64,000 bases of DNA from Bradyrhizobium nanningense (GTDB lineage Bacteria > Pseudomonadota > Alphaproteobacteria > Rhizobiales > Xanthobacteraceae), in assembly GCF_004114535.1 (NCBI RefSeq), contig NZ_LBJC01000028.1, positions 124,001-188,000 on the forward strand, in the 5' to 3' direction. Below are positions 52,751 through 61,056 of this stretch, piece by piece. Position numbers and translations under genes: made by a program. A model generated the notes under the pieces. The model worked only from the letters and a program-made list of their open reading frames with translations, searched no databases and was not told where the DNA came from. The number at the start of each line of letters is the position of its first letter. Position 1 is the stretch's first letter.

Positions 52751-53224
52751 GGTTCCTGACTGGATTGTGGTCGCTGCTGTTGTGATTTCAAAATGGCATG
52801 GGCCGGCAGAATCGCACCGCACGAGAACAAAATTAGAACGAGAAAATTTGGAGGGTCAAGCCGGAAGCGGTCATTTTGCGCATCTGCTCGGGGAAATCCC
52901 CTGCTTCTTAAGGCTAATCATGCCCGCTCGCGAAAACATAGACTTATTGCGGCTAACGCCAGCGCGCCTGTTGGTCTCTAAAGCGTTGCGCCGACGTCCG
53001 ATCGTCGTCCACATCTTCGGGTTCCTCGACCTCGAGGCAGAGCATCAGCAGCGCTACCGAAACCGGCCTTCTCTCGCCCTTTGCTCCCTCGGTGCTTCTC
53101 GTCCACATAGTCCACTAATGGACAGAACGTACCTGCGCGTCCCGGCGTCGAAGCTCTTGGAGGACAGTTATCGCTGTTATAGAGGGTTGGTTTTACAGCC
53201 GGCCAGCCAACCCGGTTTGGCCGA
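52751..53224. other. Intergenic stretch, nothing supported
   Basis: About 470 bases upstream of DUF2130 and downstream of PP2C. Minus frame 52978-53238 is not credible. Confidence 0.5.
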
Positions 53225-53971
53225 TTATGCGACCGCAACGCTTACTAGAACCGAAATGTTATCTCGGCTTCCGCGCGAGATGCCTTGCCGGACGAGCTTC
53301 TCAACCATGGCGGCGGGATGTGCCAACTCCCGAAACAGCATTGCTAGCTCACTATCATCGAGAGCCTCTGTTAGCCCATCAGTGCACAACATGAGACACT
53401 CGCCGACCTCGAAGGGTGGCCCAGCAAAGACATGCGGCATGATCCCCAACGGAAACTCAGACCCGCCCAAACATTGCGTAATTCCCCGGGGTCTATCGGC
53501 TCTGCGGTCCACTGCCATGGGCACGTCGTCCTGACTGACTCTGACCAGGCATCCGCGGCTAAATCTATAGCCTCGGCTGTCCCCGACGTTGAAGCTCAGC
53601 ACGGCCCGTTCCTGCACAACGAATCCCGCGATCGTCGTCCCCATCCCAAGGCAGGTAGGCTCGCGCATCAGGCCGTAAAGGTGCTCGTTCGCAGCGTGTA
53701 GCGCCTCTTCGCAGGCAGCTTCACTTCGAACCAAGCGAGCGTCAGACCCCAGGAATTGAAGCGCCGATCGACTGGCGAGAGCCCCTTGCGGGCGACCGCC
53801 TATACCATCCGCGACGGCAAGGGCTTGGGGCGTGCCGCTCAGTCGAATCGTGATCACATCCCGCAGATTTTCTTGGAATACAGAACCATCGGCAAATATT
53901 GCGTCCTGGTTCTCCTCGCGCACCCGTCCCCGATGCGTAAACAAGGCAGTGTCGTAGACCCGGCTATTCAA
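53225..53971 (-). CDS. PP2C-type Ser/Thr protein phosphatase
   Basis: 248 residues, a compact PPM/PP2C fold. The metal-binding acids are present: REENQDAIF (D23), LAVADGIGGRP (D55, G56), CTDGLTEA and SRDNISVLV. The typical GTTIAGFVV and FNVGDSRGYRF strands are clear. It removes phosphates from Ser/Thr of a partner kinase target. The frame starts with TTG at 53971; an in-frame TAA two codons earlier closes a 36-codon reading frame (54082-53975) on the same strand, so an N-terminal extension may have been split off. No kinase is visible nearby. Confidence 0.88.
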   Translation of the reverse strand: MNSRVYDTALFTHRGRVREENQDAIFADGSVFQENLRDVITIRLSGTPQALAVADGIGGRPQGALASRSALQFLGSDARLVRSEAACEEALHAANEHLYGLMREPTCLGMGTTIAGFVVQERAVLSFNVGDSRGYRFSRGCLVRVSQDDVPMAVDRRADRPRGITQCLGGSEFPLGIMPHVFAGPPFEVGECLMLCTDGLTEALDDSELAMLFRELAHPAAMVEKLVRQGISRGSRDNISVLVSVAVA

Positions 53972-54110
53972 CTTTTACCACTGACCTCGTTCTTGGCGCG
54001 GCTCAGACAGCTCTTCATTCGCAGGAGCACGGCGAAGTAAGCGTCCAACTGCTCGGCCGCGCAACCCAACGCTATTTTTCAACATCGTTGTTCTCTTCCA
54101 ACGCGCGGCA

Positions 54111-55079
54111 TTAGTCCGCTCCATCGAGATAGCGATAGCGCTCCGTGAGGTAGACCGCCCAAGCATCGCTTGAGGGTACAGAACTGATGAGGGGCACGAA
54201 CAGTTCTTCCGTAGGACAATTGATGAAGTCCCCCGGCTCGCTCAGAAACGTACGGAACACCTCGAAAGCGTCATCGCCGAACCGGCGAAGCGCGGGCGCG
54301 GTCACTCGATGCAAAGAACGGTTCTCCTTTGGAGAAATGTGAAGAATCCGCACCTTTGTTGCACCATCCAGCCTCGCCTTCTGCATCTGAAAAGCAAGCA
54401 TCTGCTGCCGCAATAGCTGATAGAACGGCTCCCAAAAGAAGTCTTCCAAAATAAGACCAAGGTCAGCGCGAACGGGGCCGTTCGGAGCAAATGCCAAGTC
54501 TCTGTAGCGTTGAATCCGAGTTGGATTTCCGCTTGCGGATATGGGCGCCCCATACTGCTCCGTGTATTTCCATTCGATGAGAAGAGTTTCAAGTTCGCCT
54601 GCACACTCGAACTTGACGACGGCATCCGCGCTAGTCGAATTCGATCCTCGCCTGAGGCTTCCATCTGGGCCTGCTTCATTGAGGAAATCGCGCCCGCCCC
54701 CATTCCACTCAAATGCGACGTACCATGGACGCCCGTCGGGTCCATCTTCAACTGGAAGCATTCTGACCTCGCTTGACTTCAACGCCGTCCTGACGAGCCG
54801 GGCGAGAACCTCGGGTCGCTCCGCGAGAGGCATTAAGAAGTTGAGGCAACACACCTGAGATGAGAGCGCGTGATTCGCATGCGTATGCCAAGTTATTTTC
54901 TTGGCTTCGAAGTACCTCGGCGCAATATCGCGGATTGAAGGCGCTAGGTTTAGAAACTTGGCATCGGCGGCGAACCGGTAGTCAGAGTTCTTGTAGCGAG
55001 AGCGATCGGGATGAGTCTCATCGAAGTGGGCGACTTGTTGCAAACGCTGCCTCAGCTCAAAACTAGTGATCTTGTTCAT
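54111..55079 (-). CDS. Predicted PD-(D/E)xK nuclease, PGN_0703-like
   Basis: 322 residues. The block WHTHANHALSSQVCCLNFLM followed by PLAERPEVLA and then STSADAVVKFECAGELETLL with IEWKYTEQYG fits the putative restriction nuclease family PGN_0703: D152 and E169-x-K171 as the PD-(D/E)xK triad, with SSQxxCLNF as family hallmark. The C-terminal half has QMLAFQMQKARLDGATKVRI, probably a recognition part. It is the first gene of a minus-strand group that continues with PP2C, with a 140-base gap. A methyltransferase is not seen, so it may not be a classic R-M enzyme. Confidence 0.7.
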   Translation of the reverse strand: MNKITSFELRQRLQQVAHFDETHPDRSRYKNSDYRFAADAKFLNLAPSIRDIAPRYFEAKKITWHTHANHALSSQVCCLNFLMPLAERPEVLARLVRTALKSSEVRMLPVEDGPDGRPWYVAFEWNGGGRDFLNEAGPDGSLRRGSNSTSADAVVKFECAGELETLLIEWKYTEQYGAPISASGNPTRIQRYRDLAFAPNGPVRADLGLILEDFFWEPFYQLLRQQMLAFQMQKARLDGATKVRILHISPKENRSLHRVTAPALRRFGDDAFEVFRTFLSEPGDFINCPTEELFVPLISSVPSSDAWAVYLTERYRYLDGAD

Positions 55080-55206
55080 ATTCGCGAATTGCCCTGCTTA
55101 GAAGAACCCAGTCGGTTCAGGTTGAGGTCTTAGCCAGATACGCGGGAGCGCCGTAAAGACAAACGACTTTTCGCATCCTTTTCGGGCCAGCGCTTTTAAA
55201 GGGAAA

Positions 55207-55914
55207 TCAGGTGAAGTTTTCGATAAGGCTTGGCGAGACGAGGGTAGCAGATCCCCTTACGATGGTACGTGAGATAGAATAAACCGAAGCCAAGAATTCA
55301 GAGTCGCGCTCGCTCGCTATGCGCTCGACAACAAACTTGGCGGCATCTGGATCACATCGAATGATACGGTCGACATGTCTGCCCACCTTGTCCGAGAGTG
55401 CGTGTGTTCTTCGATCGCTGTTCACTTGAGGCGCAACGCCATCTCGCCGCGTCAAATGAAACTTGATGGGTTTTCCGGCAGCATCAATTTCTCGCAGCAA
55501 AGTCGATTTTGATAGCTGTTTGGTTTGACCGCTCGGTGGATGCGCAACTACGAGCAGCCGGATATCTTCGGGTCGCTTGGGCAATGCTAACTTCACCATG
55601 TCCTTGATCAATCGCTGATCATTGAGATTCTTCTCTTTCAAGAGCTTAAATTCCAGAAAGAGCTTCTCGGCTTTGCCCTCGGCGTAGAGATCTATATTGA
55701 CGTCCCCCTTATTCAAACCTTCGAGCTTCCACTCACACCATTCACCGCTTATCCGCCAGCGCGGGTCTCGCCTAAGGAATTCGAAAAGGGGAATAACGAG
55801 CAAAGCTTCGCTAAGCAGACTTTCATCGAACCCAGATCTTGCTCTCTCTGCCAGCCAGCTCGTCGTGGCCGCGCCGAGACTTTTGCCCAAATTGATGATT
55901 TCGGACTGGTCCAT
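55207..55914 (-). CDS. Hypothetical protein with PD-(D/E)xK-like motif
   Basis: 235 residues, not assigned to a named family. D75 (GDVNIDLYAEG) and E88-x-K90 (LFLEFKLLKE) form a nuclease-like D/E-x-K pattern after a strand; L33-E36 is a candidate additional acid. Later segments (IRLLVVAHPPSGQTKQ, RIIRCDPDAAKFVVERIASE) look globular. It starts 40 bases after the end of the agmatine-deiminase gene on the same strand, and the next gene follows by about 130 bases. Could be an anti-phage nuclease subunit; inference only. Confidence 0.6.
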   Translation of the reverse strand: MDQSEIINLGKSLGAATTSWLAERARSGFDESLLSEALLVIPLFEFLRRDPRWRISGEWCEWKLEGLNKGDVNIDLYAEGKAEKLFLEFKLLKEKNLNDQRLIKDMVKLALPKRPEDIRLLVVAHPPSGQTKQLSKSTLLREIDAAGKPIKFHLTRRDGVAPQVNSDRRTHALSDKVGRHVDRIIRCDPDAAKFVVERIASERDSEFLASVYSISRTIVRGSATLVSPSLIENFT

Positions 55915-55953
55915 AATCCTCCCCTTCCAGCCATTCGCTACGCATATCGAGTT

Positions 55954-56985
55954 CTACAGTCGGAGAGCTTTTGGCACATCCTTCGTTAAGCAATGCACGC
56001 CACCACCACCCCTGGCGATGTGATCAATACGGAGCATTCTGACTGTCCTCGTCGGGAACGCCTGCTGCAAGGCCCGGCAGGCGGCCTCGTCGCGTTCCGG
56101 ATCTCCGAACCGCCCCGTTATAACAGCACCATTCGCAATATACGCGTTCAGATAGCAAGGTGCGAACGTTTCATTTGAGAACCGCAAATAGCGGTCGCGT
56201 GGTGGCAGTACAACTTTCACGGCTAGTCTGCGCCCCTTCGCATCGAGCTGACCGCGCAACGTGTCGATTTCAATCTGCCTGCGACGTCCCTCAGGCGTTT
56301 CCTCTCGATCGACTCCTTCGACAAGAAGCCTGCTATCGGCGGCGAACAGAACATAGCCATCGACATGTCCGCTCGTGATCGGTTCGTCCGAATCTCCTTC
56401 CAGCCATACAACCTTGCTGATTCCAAAGGCGGCGAGGCTCTGCTCGATTGCTTGCATCTGGTCCTCCTGTGTCCGCCCGAAAGCCTTGTTGCGGTTGGGA
56501 TTGAGCAGACAACTTTTCGTGGTTATGACCATGCCCTGCCCGTCGGTAGCAAGCGCCCCTCCCTCGGCAATGAAGGATGCGGGAACGAACGGAATTGACA
56601 AGGATGCCGCCAATAAGCCTGCCAGTCGGTCACCAGGACGTGCGGGACGAACTCGTCCCGATCCCCACCCATTAAAATTCCAGTCGATGGCGCAAAGCCG
56701 ACCATTCTGAAGAGCATAAGTCGGGAGAATATCGCGCATCCAAATGTCATCGACGGGAGCCGGAATAATTTCGACAGTCTCACTGAAGGCCTGCTGCTTT
56801 GCGTCAGCGAGAAAATCCGGCGGTACCAGTAGCCGGACCGGTTCGTGATCCGCGACCGCGGAGATGATTTCGCGAAGCTCGCGCTTCACCATTTCGGTAT
56901 ACGAGCCCCATTCCCGATGAACCGCCCAGGACATGAAGCAAAAATCATGCGGCTCCCATTCGGCGGGTATCCTGATCGCGGACAT
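55954..56985 (-). CDS. Agmatine-deiminase-family protein
   Basis: 343 residues of the peptidyl-arginine/agmatine deiminase fold. Five-bladed propeller motifs: IPAEWEPHDFCFMSWAVHRE, PAPVDDIWMRDILPTYALQN, FIAEGGALATDGQGMVITTK, EPITSGHVDGYVLFA, and the catalytic Cys332 in ARGGGGVHCLTKD. The substrate-binding residues are in W-M-R-D and H-V-D. It should hydrolyse agmatine (or another guanidine) to N-carbamoylputrescine and ammonium. The upstream gene ends 11 bases before its start and probably shares the transcript. An enzyme of this type inside a nuclease island is unusual. Confidence 0.9.
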   Translation of the reverse strand: MSAIRIPAEWEPHDFCFMSWAVHREWGSYTEMVKRELREIISAVADHEPVRLLVPPDFLADAKQQAFSETVEIIPAPVDDIWMRDILPTYALQNGRLCAIDWNFNGWGSGRVRPARPGDRLAGLLAASLSIPFVPASFIAEGGALATDGQGMVITTKSCLLNPNRNKAFGRTQEDQMQAIEQSLAAFGISKVVWLEGDSDEPITSGHVDGYVLFAADSRLLVEGVDREETPEGRRRQIEIDTLRGQLDAKGRRLAVKVVLPPRDRYLRFSNETFAPCYLNAYIANGAVITGRFGDPERDEAACRALQQAFPTRTVRMLRIDHIARGGGGVHCLTKDVPKALRL

Positions 56986-56996
56986 GACAGCTGGCT

Positions 56997-57899
56997 CTAT
57001 GACGTCCCGAGAGCGATTGCCTGGGGAGCAATTCGCAGCCTTCCTTCGAACAAGCTTCCGTCACGAGCGATCTTTTCGAGCCCTAAGGAAAAACCTTTTG
57101 CAGAAAGCGCTCGAACCAGGTCCTGTATCAACGAATTCAAAGGCAGCGATCTGGCATTGCAACACGCCTCCCCATCTAGCCCGAGCATCTTGTCGTCGGT
57201 CCAAAAGAATTGATCACAGTAAGCCAGCGCCTTTCTAATTCTCGGATTTCCAGCAACCGTTTCGCACAGCGCCGGCCCGCAACCGGACCAATGCGCAAAT
57301 CCGACAACAACGTCGTAGGAGTCCCGGATGTGCGGCAAGATATCAGGCCAATCAATCCGGCTAAGCCCACAGGAGCTGATATCAATGAGCGCCAGAGATG
57401 CGGATGCATCCCTCTGAGAATTGATTGCCCGCACGTGAAGACCTATGTGACCGTGACCATCAAGGTGAAACGAAAACTGTCCGACGCAGGGGTCGAATTC
57501 ATACCACTCCGTTACGGCACTAAGCGCGGCTCCGACGCTTCGTGTCAAAGTTCGGAGAGAGAATACATCGTCCCAGATCACTGTCCGTCCGACTGACGCA
57601 GGGAGGCTGCTGCCGATCTCGCTGACCCTAAAACTCCAAAGATCGACGGATACGGCCTGGTCGTCCGGAAAGCATTGTCCGCTCGTCGTTGCAAAAAGAC
57701 AGCCATGCCGAAGCTCATCATCGAGAATGATCGGCGAGTGCTGGATTGCGTCGCTCGTCCCAGCGTCTCGTCCACAGATCAGCGGCAAGACCGAGCAGAT
57801 GCCCACTCCACCGATAAGGCTGCGTCGAGAAAGGCCTTTCAAGATGATCTCCACAATCCTTGGGTGAATGCACAATGAATGATGCGAAATTGTTGTCAA
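56997..57899 (-). CDS. Hypothetical protein with Tat-like signal
   Basis: 300 residues, no recognised family. Residues 20-42 read like a signal: LKGLSRRSLIGGVGICSVLP, with twin arginines, so Tat-type export is possible. The mature part has WYEFDPCVGQFSFHLDGHGH and IGLHVRAINSQ, a pattern seen in some immunity or DUF6228-like proteins; this similarity is weak. Eight or more Cys may form disulfides. It ends 11 bases before the agmatine-deiminase gene, so a common function is likely; possible substrate binding or inhibitor of the enzyme. Confidence 0.6.
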   Translation of the reverse strand: MTTISHHSLCIHPRIVEIILKGLSRRSLIGGVGICSVLPLICGRDAGTSDAIQHSPIILDDELRHGCLFATTSGQCFPDDQAVSVDLWSFRVSEIGSSLPASVGRTVIWDDVFSLRTLTRSVGAALSAVTEWYEFDPCVGQFSFHLDGHGHIGLHVRAINSQRDASASLALIDISSCGLSRIDWPDILPHIRDSYDVVVGFAHWSGCGPALCETVAGNPRIRKALAYCDQFFWTDDKMLGLDGEACCNARSLPLNSLIQDLVRALSAKGFSLGLEKIARDGSLFEGRLRIAPQAIALGTS

Positions 57900-57996
57900 A
57901 TAGCTCTAATTCCCAGACAGATTGTCGTATCTGCAGCTCCTTGCACCTTCAACGATGCCGCAGGCCTTAGCTGCCGTAAGCGCGCTGATGTCCAGT

Positions 57997-59016
57997 TTAA
58001 ACGTCAACTTTGACTCCAGAACCATCGGTCATCACGGCGAATCTTAACAATTCGATGTCATGCTCTTTCATTGCAGCGTGAATGTCATTTGGAAGCACTC
58101 GGTCTTTCGGAATTACCAAGAATTTGCGCGGCTTCGGTTGTTCTGCCGAGTGAACAATGAGCTGTCCGATGGCGGTATAGAGAACCTGTCGGTCAACTGA
58201 CGTCTTAGCTTCGTAAACTTCGGTCAGCACCCCGCTGTCCCGAACAGCGAGATCGATTAGATTGGTATTGTAGATGACCTCGCTCGGCGTTTTCAATTTG
58301 CTGCGCTTGCGGTACAGTTCGTCGATCACATCGCCATGATAGCTCAGGTATTCAACGGTGCTGTCGAGGTAACCCGTTTTCAAGCCGGCGAACTCGGGGC
58401 TGAAGTTTTGAAGCTCCTCGACAAGTTCGCGAAACTTCGGATCTTCATGATGCCCTTGTTTCACGAATTCTTTGAACAAGGCGACTCTTTTTACGAATCG
58501 TTCAACTCTCCCGACGAATGTTTCGCGATCGAGAGAACCAATCACAATTCCTGAACGCTGGGTACCGCCGGATGCATCCAAGACAGGAACAACCGGACTG
58601 CGGCTCCAGGCCAGGAAGGCGGTTTTGCCCACTCCCTTGGCTCCGCCACCAACCTTGCCGGTGTGCATTAGGTAGATCTTCTTGGTAGCCGGATCACGCG
58701 CGAAAAAGCCGGACACTCTCCCACTGTTGTCGTCGACAGCGATGTTTAGCTCGACAGTGGGAGTTTGAGCGGAACGAGATTCGTCGTAGATCCCAAGCGC
58801 GTTCCAATATCTTGGAATTTTTGCGTCCTTTAACGTCAGTGTTCTTTCACCGTACCAAAGATGGCCATCCCCCTTCGTAAAGAGTTCTAGATCGTCATTG
58901 CCGCCTGGGAATCCCACGGTTTGGACGCCTACCGAAGGCGATGCGCTCCGCACGATGCTTGACAACGTCTTCTGAAGGCGCGCTTTCTCGTTTTTGGCAA
59001 TAATCAATTCAAGCAT
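57997..59016 (-). CDS. Predicted restriction-type nuclease, PD-(D/E)xK
   Basis: 339 residues. The N-terminal part has LWYGERTLTLKDAKIPRYWN and LMHTGKVGGGAKGVGKTAFL, a domain I have seen described in restriction-like proteins as a DNA-modification reader, but I cannot name it. The C-terminal nuclease core has D255 (TNLIDLAVRDSG) and E269-x-K271 (TEVYEAKTSVD), then YTAIGQLIVHS with the Gln-x-x-x-His shape common in Cas4/RecB-like cores. The residues match a PD-(D/E)xK fold. It stands about 100 bases from the Tat-type gene. It may cut modified or foreign DNA. Confidence 0.65.
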   Translation of the reverse strand: MLELIIAKNEKARLQKTLSSIVRSASPSVGVQTVGFPGGNDDLELFTKGDGHLWYGERTLTLKDAKIPRYWNALGIYDESRSAQTPTVELNIAVDDNSGRVSGFFARDPATKKIYLMHTGKVGGGAKGVGKTAFLAWSRSPVVPVLDASGGTQRSGIVIGSLDRETFVGRVERFVKRVALFKEFVKQGHHEDPKFRELVEELQNFSPEFAGLKTGYLDSTVEYLSYHGDVIDELYRKRSKLKTPSEVIYNTNLIDLAVRDSGVLTEVYEAKTSVDRQVLYTAIGQLIVHSAEQPKPRKFLVIPKDRVLPNDIHAAMKEHDIELLRFAVMTDGSGVKVDV

Positions 59017-59121
59017 TCACTATCCTCCTCTAACACGATCAGATCGTCCAGTTTCTTAGAGCGACTCAGCCCACAGGGGGCTCACACGCCGAATCGTTTC
59101 GCCGCACCATGTATGTTGGTC

Positions 59122-59958
59122 TTAAACATCATCCCGCGGCTTCTGCAGACCTATCGTACCTGCCGGCGTACCAGGCCACGTGCAGTCGGGGCCAATAGTG
59201 GCGCCGGAGAAGTCGGCGCGATCAAATGCAAAACGGAATCGCGTCGCGTTGACGGTTGTGTTCCCGAACTTCGTTCGTATCAGCCGTGATCCCGCGAAAG
59301 AGTTCGGACAGTAGATGGCGTCGCCATCGAAGCGCGAGCAGGAAAGGTCCGCATCTACCAGCGACGCATGCGTGAACTGGGCGCCACAGAAATTCCCTCT
59401 CACCCGCGCCTGCTTGAAATCAGCGAGATCGAGATCCGTGTTGATGAAAGTGGCGGTGGGCGAAAAGTCGTCGGCAGAAACGTCTCCGGTCTGCCTTGCG
59501 GCTGGCCAGCCCCAGACCACGTGATTGCACAGAGCCCGACGCAAGGTTGCACCGCTAAAGACCGGGGCAGAAAGAAAGGACGATGTCATCCGTGCACCCT
59601 GGAGCGAGGCGTGGTGGAAACTCAATTCATTGCCCCTGATGCCGGAAAGATCCGCGCCCGTGAAATCGGCGCCTCGCAGATCCACAGTGCCCGGCTGGTC
59701 CGAGAGAAAATCGAGTCCCGAGAGGTCGCAGTTCGCGAGGACTGCTCGGGCGCCTTCTGTCTCGTTCGTGAGCCACCGGAAATGCAGGTCGATTGCTTCG
59801 GCGAGACCCGATTGCGTGACGCGCAGTTTGCGGTGCCTCGCAACAACCGGGCTGGCAATGCCCGGCCCTGCGCCAAGGAGGCATGCTGCCGCAAGAACGG
59901 TACGTCTGGCAAAGCGTTGCATGAAATGATCCAGCGGCTGTTTCGCTATCTCCAGCAT
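59122..59958 (-). CDS. Exported pentapeptide-repeat protein
   Basis: 278 residues. Residues 12-36 contain a Tat-like signal (QRFARRTVLAAACLLGAGPG). The mature protein is built of pentapeptide-like repeats A(D/N)LxG: VDLRGADFTGADLSGIRGNE, HHASLQGARMTSSFLSAPVF, FINTDLDLADFKQARVRGNF, AQFTHASLVDADLSCSRFDG. They fold into a right-handed square beta-helix. Some pentapeptide proteins mimic DNA and protect gyrase; an exported one more likely sits in the periplasm. Start at 59958 is not fixed by a strong ribosome binding site. No operon partner is seen within 100 bases. Confidence 0.82.
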   Translation of the reverse strand: MLEIAKQPLDHFMQRFARRTVLAAACLLGAGPGIASPVVARHRKLRVTQSGLAEAIDLHFRWLTNETEGARAVLANCDLSGLDFLSDQPGTVDLRGADFTGADLSGIRGNELSFHHASLQGARMTSSFLSAPVFSGATLRRALCNHVVWGWPAARQTGDVSADDFSPTATFINTDLDLADFKQARVRGNFCGAQFTHASLVDADLSCSRFDGDAIYCPNSFAGSRLIRTKFGNTTVNATRFRFAFDRADFSGATIGPDCTWPGTPAGTIGLQKPRDDV

Positions 59959-59989
59959 GCACTCGCCCGGTGACAGATTCTGGCATGTC

Positions 59990-60985
59990 TTATGGAAGAG
60001 CCGGGAAGTCGGAGCGCCTGTAGAGAAGCACCATCTTCCTCAGCGCTTCCGGTGCCAGCACCTCGACTTGGTCACCCCACATATATAGGTGCCAGCACAT
60101 TTCGAGATGACCGGAGGCCCAGAAGCGCACAATGAGCGAGCCATCGGGTTGGCTTTCGAACACCTGGCTGGGGTGGAAAGCGAAGGCACGCGCATGATCG
60201 GCTGCGGAGGGCGTGAAACGCCAGACTACCTCGCCAAATTCCGTATCATTGTGGAAAGCACCAAAAGCCTTTCGCGCGTGTTCGTGCAGGTCGAAGCCTG
60301 GATCGCGAACGAAGCTCTCGCCCGTCAGCTCACCCGACTGGATGCGCTCCGCCACAAAGTGTCGGAGCGGACCACCGGCATCGTCTTTCGCCCTTGCAAC
60401 CAGATAGCGCCGGATTCCGATCAGAACACCATAGGGCTCAACCACACGCATGCTCGGCTCCGCGGCCCCTCGGGAATGATACGTGATCCTGAGCCTCCGC
60501 GAGGATTTGATGGCATTCGAGATGACAGCGGCGATTTCCGGTCTGATCCTGGCAGCCGGACCCGGCCGGGAGGCAAGGCCCTGAGCCTCCAGCAGCACCT
60601 CATGATCGGTCTCAACCCTCGCCATTTTGCTGCGCGGCACAAGCGCGAGGATTTTTTCCTTCAGACGCCGCAGCTCGGCAGCCTCGAGGCCGGACGCCGT
60701 GCGCTGAAGGGTCTCGATCGCCAGATCCAGTGCCGCAAGTTCTTCGGGCGACAAAGTCAGCAGGTCCCGTACCGCGCTGGTCTGAAGCCGCCAGCGCTTG
60801 AGTCCCTGCTCGTCGTAGCCTGACGCGGTGTCCGGAAACTGCGCTTCCAGCGCCTGCATCATGCGCTGGGCGGTACGCCGCGAGATCTCGAAACGCTCCT
60901 CGACATCCGCGAGCGTCACGCCCGAACGATGCGCCATGACGTAGGTCGTAAGATCGAGAAATTGTTGAGCTTTTTCGAAAGACAT
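59990..60985 (-). CDS. WYL-domain transcriptional regulator
   Basis: 331 residues. A winged helix-turn-helix lies at the N-terminus (VTLADVEERFEISRRTAQRM). The WYL domain follows (RRLRITYHSRGAAEPSMRVV, EPYGVLIGIRRYLVARAKDD). The tail forms the C-terminal WCX part (ARAFAFHPSQVFESQPDGSL, VEVLAPEALRKMV). WYL regulators sense nucleotides or DNA damage signals and control several phage-defence loci (for example CapW and BrxR). ATG at 60985 is used rather than the TTG at 60994. It is divergent from the nuclease-helicase gene, with a 71-base gap that holds an inverted repeat, so autoregulation and control of the neighbour are likely. Confidence 0.92.
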   Translation of the reverse strand: MSFEKAQQFLDLTTYVMAHRSGVTLADVEERFEISRRTAQRMMQALEAQFPDTASGYDEQGLKRWRLQTSAVRDLLTLSPEELAALDLAIETLQRTASGLEAAELRRLKEKILALVPRSKMARVETDHEVLLEAQGLASRPGPAARIRPEIAAVISNAIKSSRRLRITYHSRGAAEPSMRVVEPYGVLIGIRRYLVARAKDDAGGPLRHFVAERIQSGELTGESFVRDPGFDLHEHARKAFGAFHNDTEFGEVVWRFTPSAADHARAFAFHPSQVFESQPDGSLIVRFWASGHLEMCWHLYMWGDQVEVLAPEALRKMVLLYRRSDFPALP

Positions 60986-61003
60986 GACTGCCAACCGCAG
61001 GGG

Positions 61004-61018
61004 TGACAGCTATTGTCA
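61004..61018. promoter_or_regulatory. Inverted repeat, probable WYL operator
   Basis: TGACA-GCTAT-TGTCA: five-base arms with a five-base spacer, midway between divergent starts at 60985 and 61057. Position and symmetry suit a dimeric winged-helix repressor. Confidence 0.65.
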
Positions 61019-61056
61019 TCCATACCCGTTACGGTAGTCTTACACACGGGGGAGTT

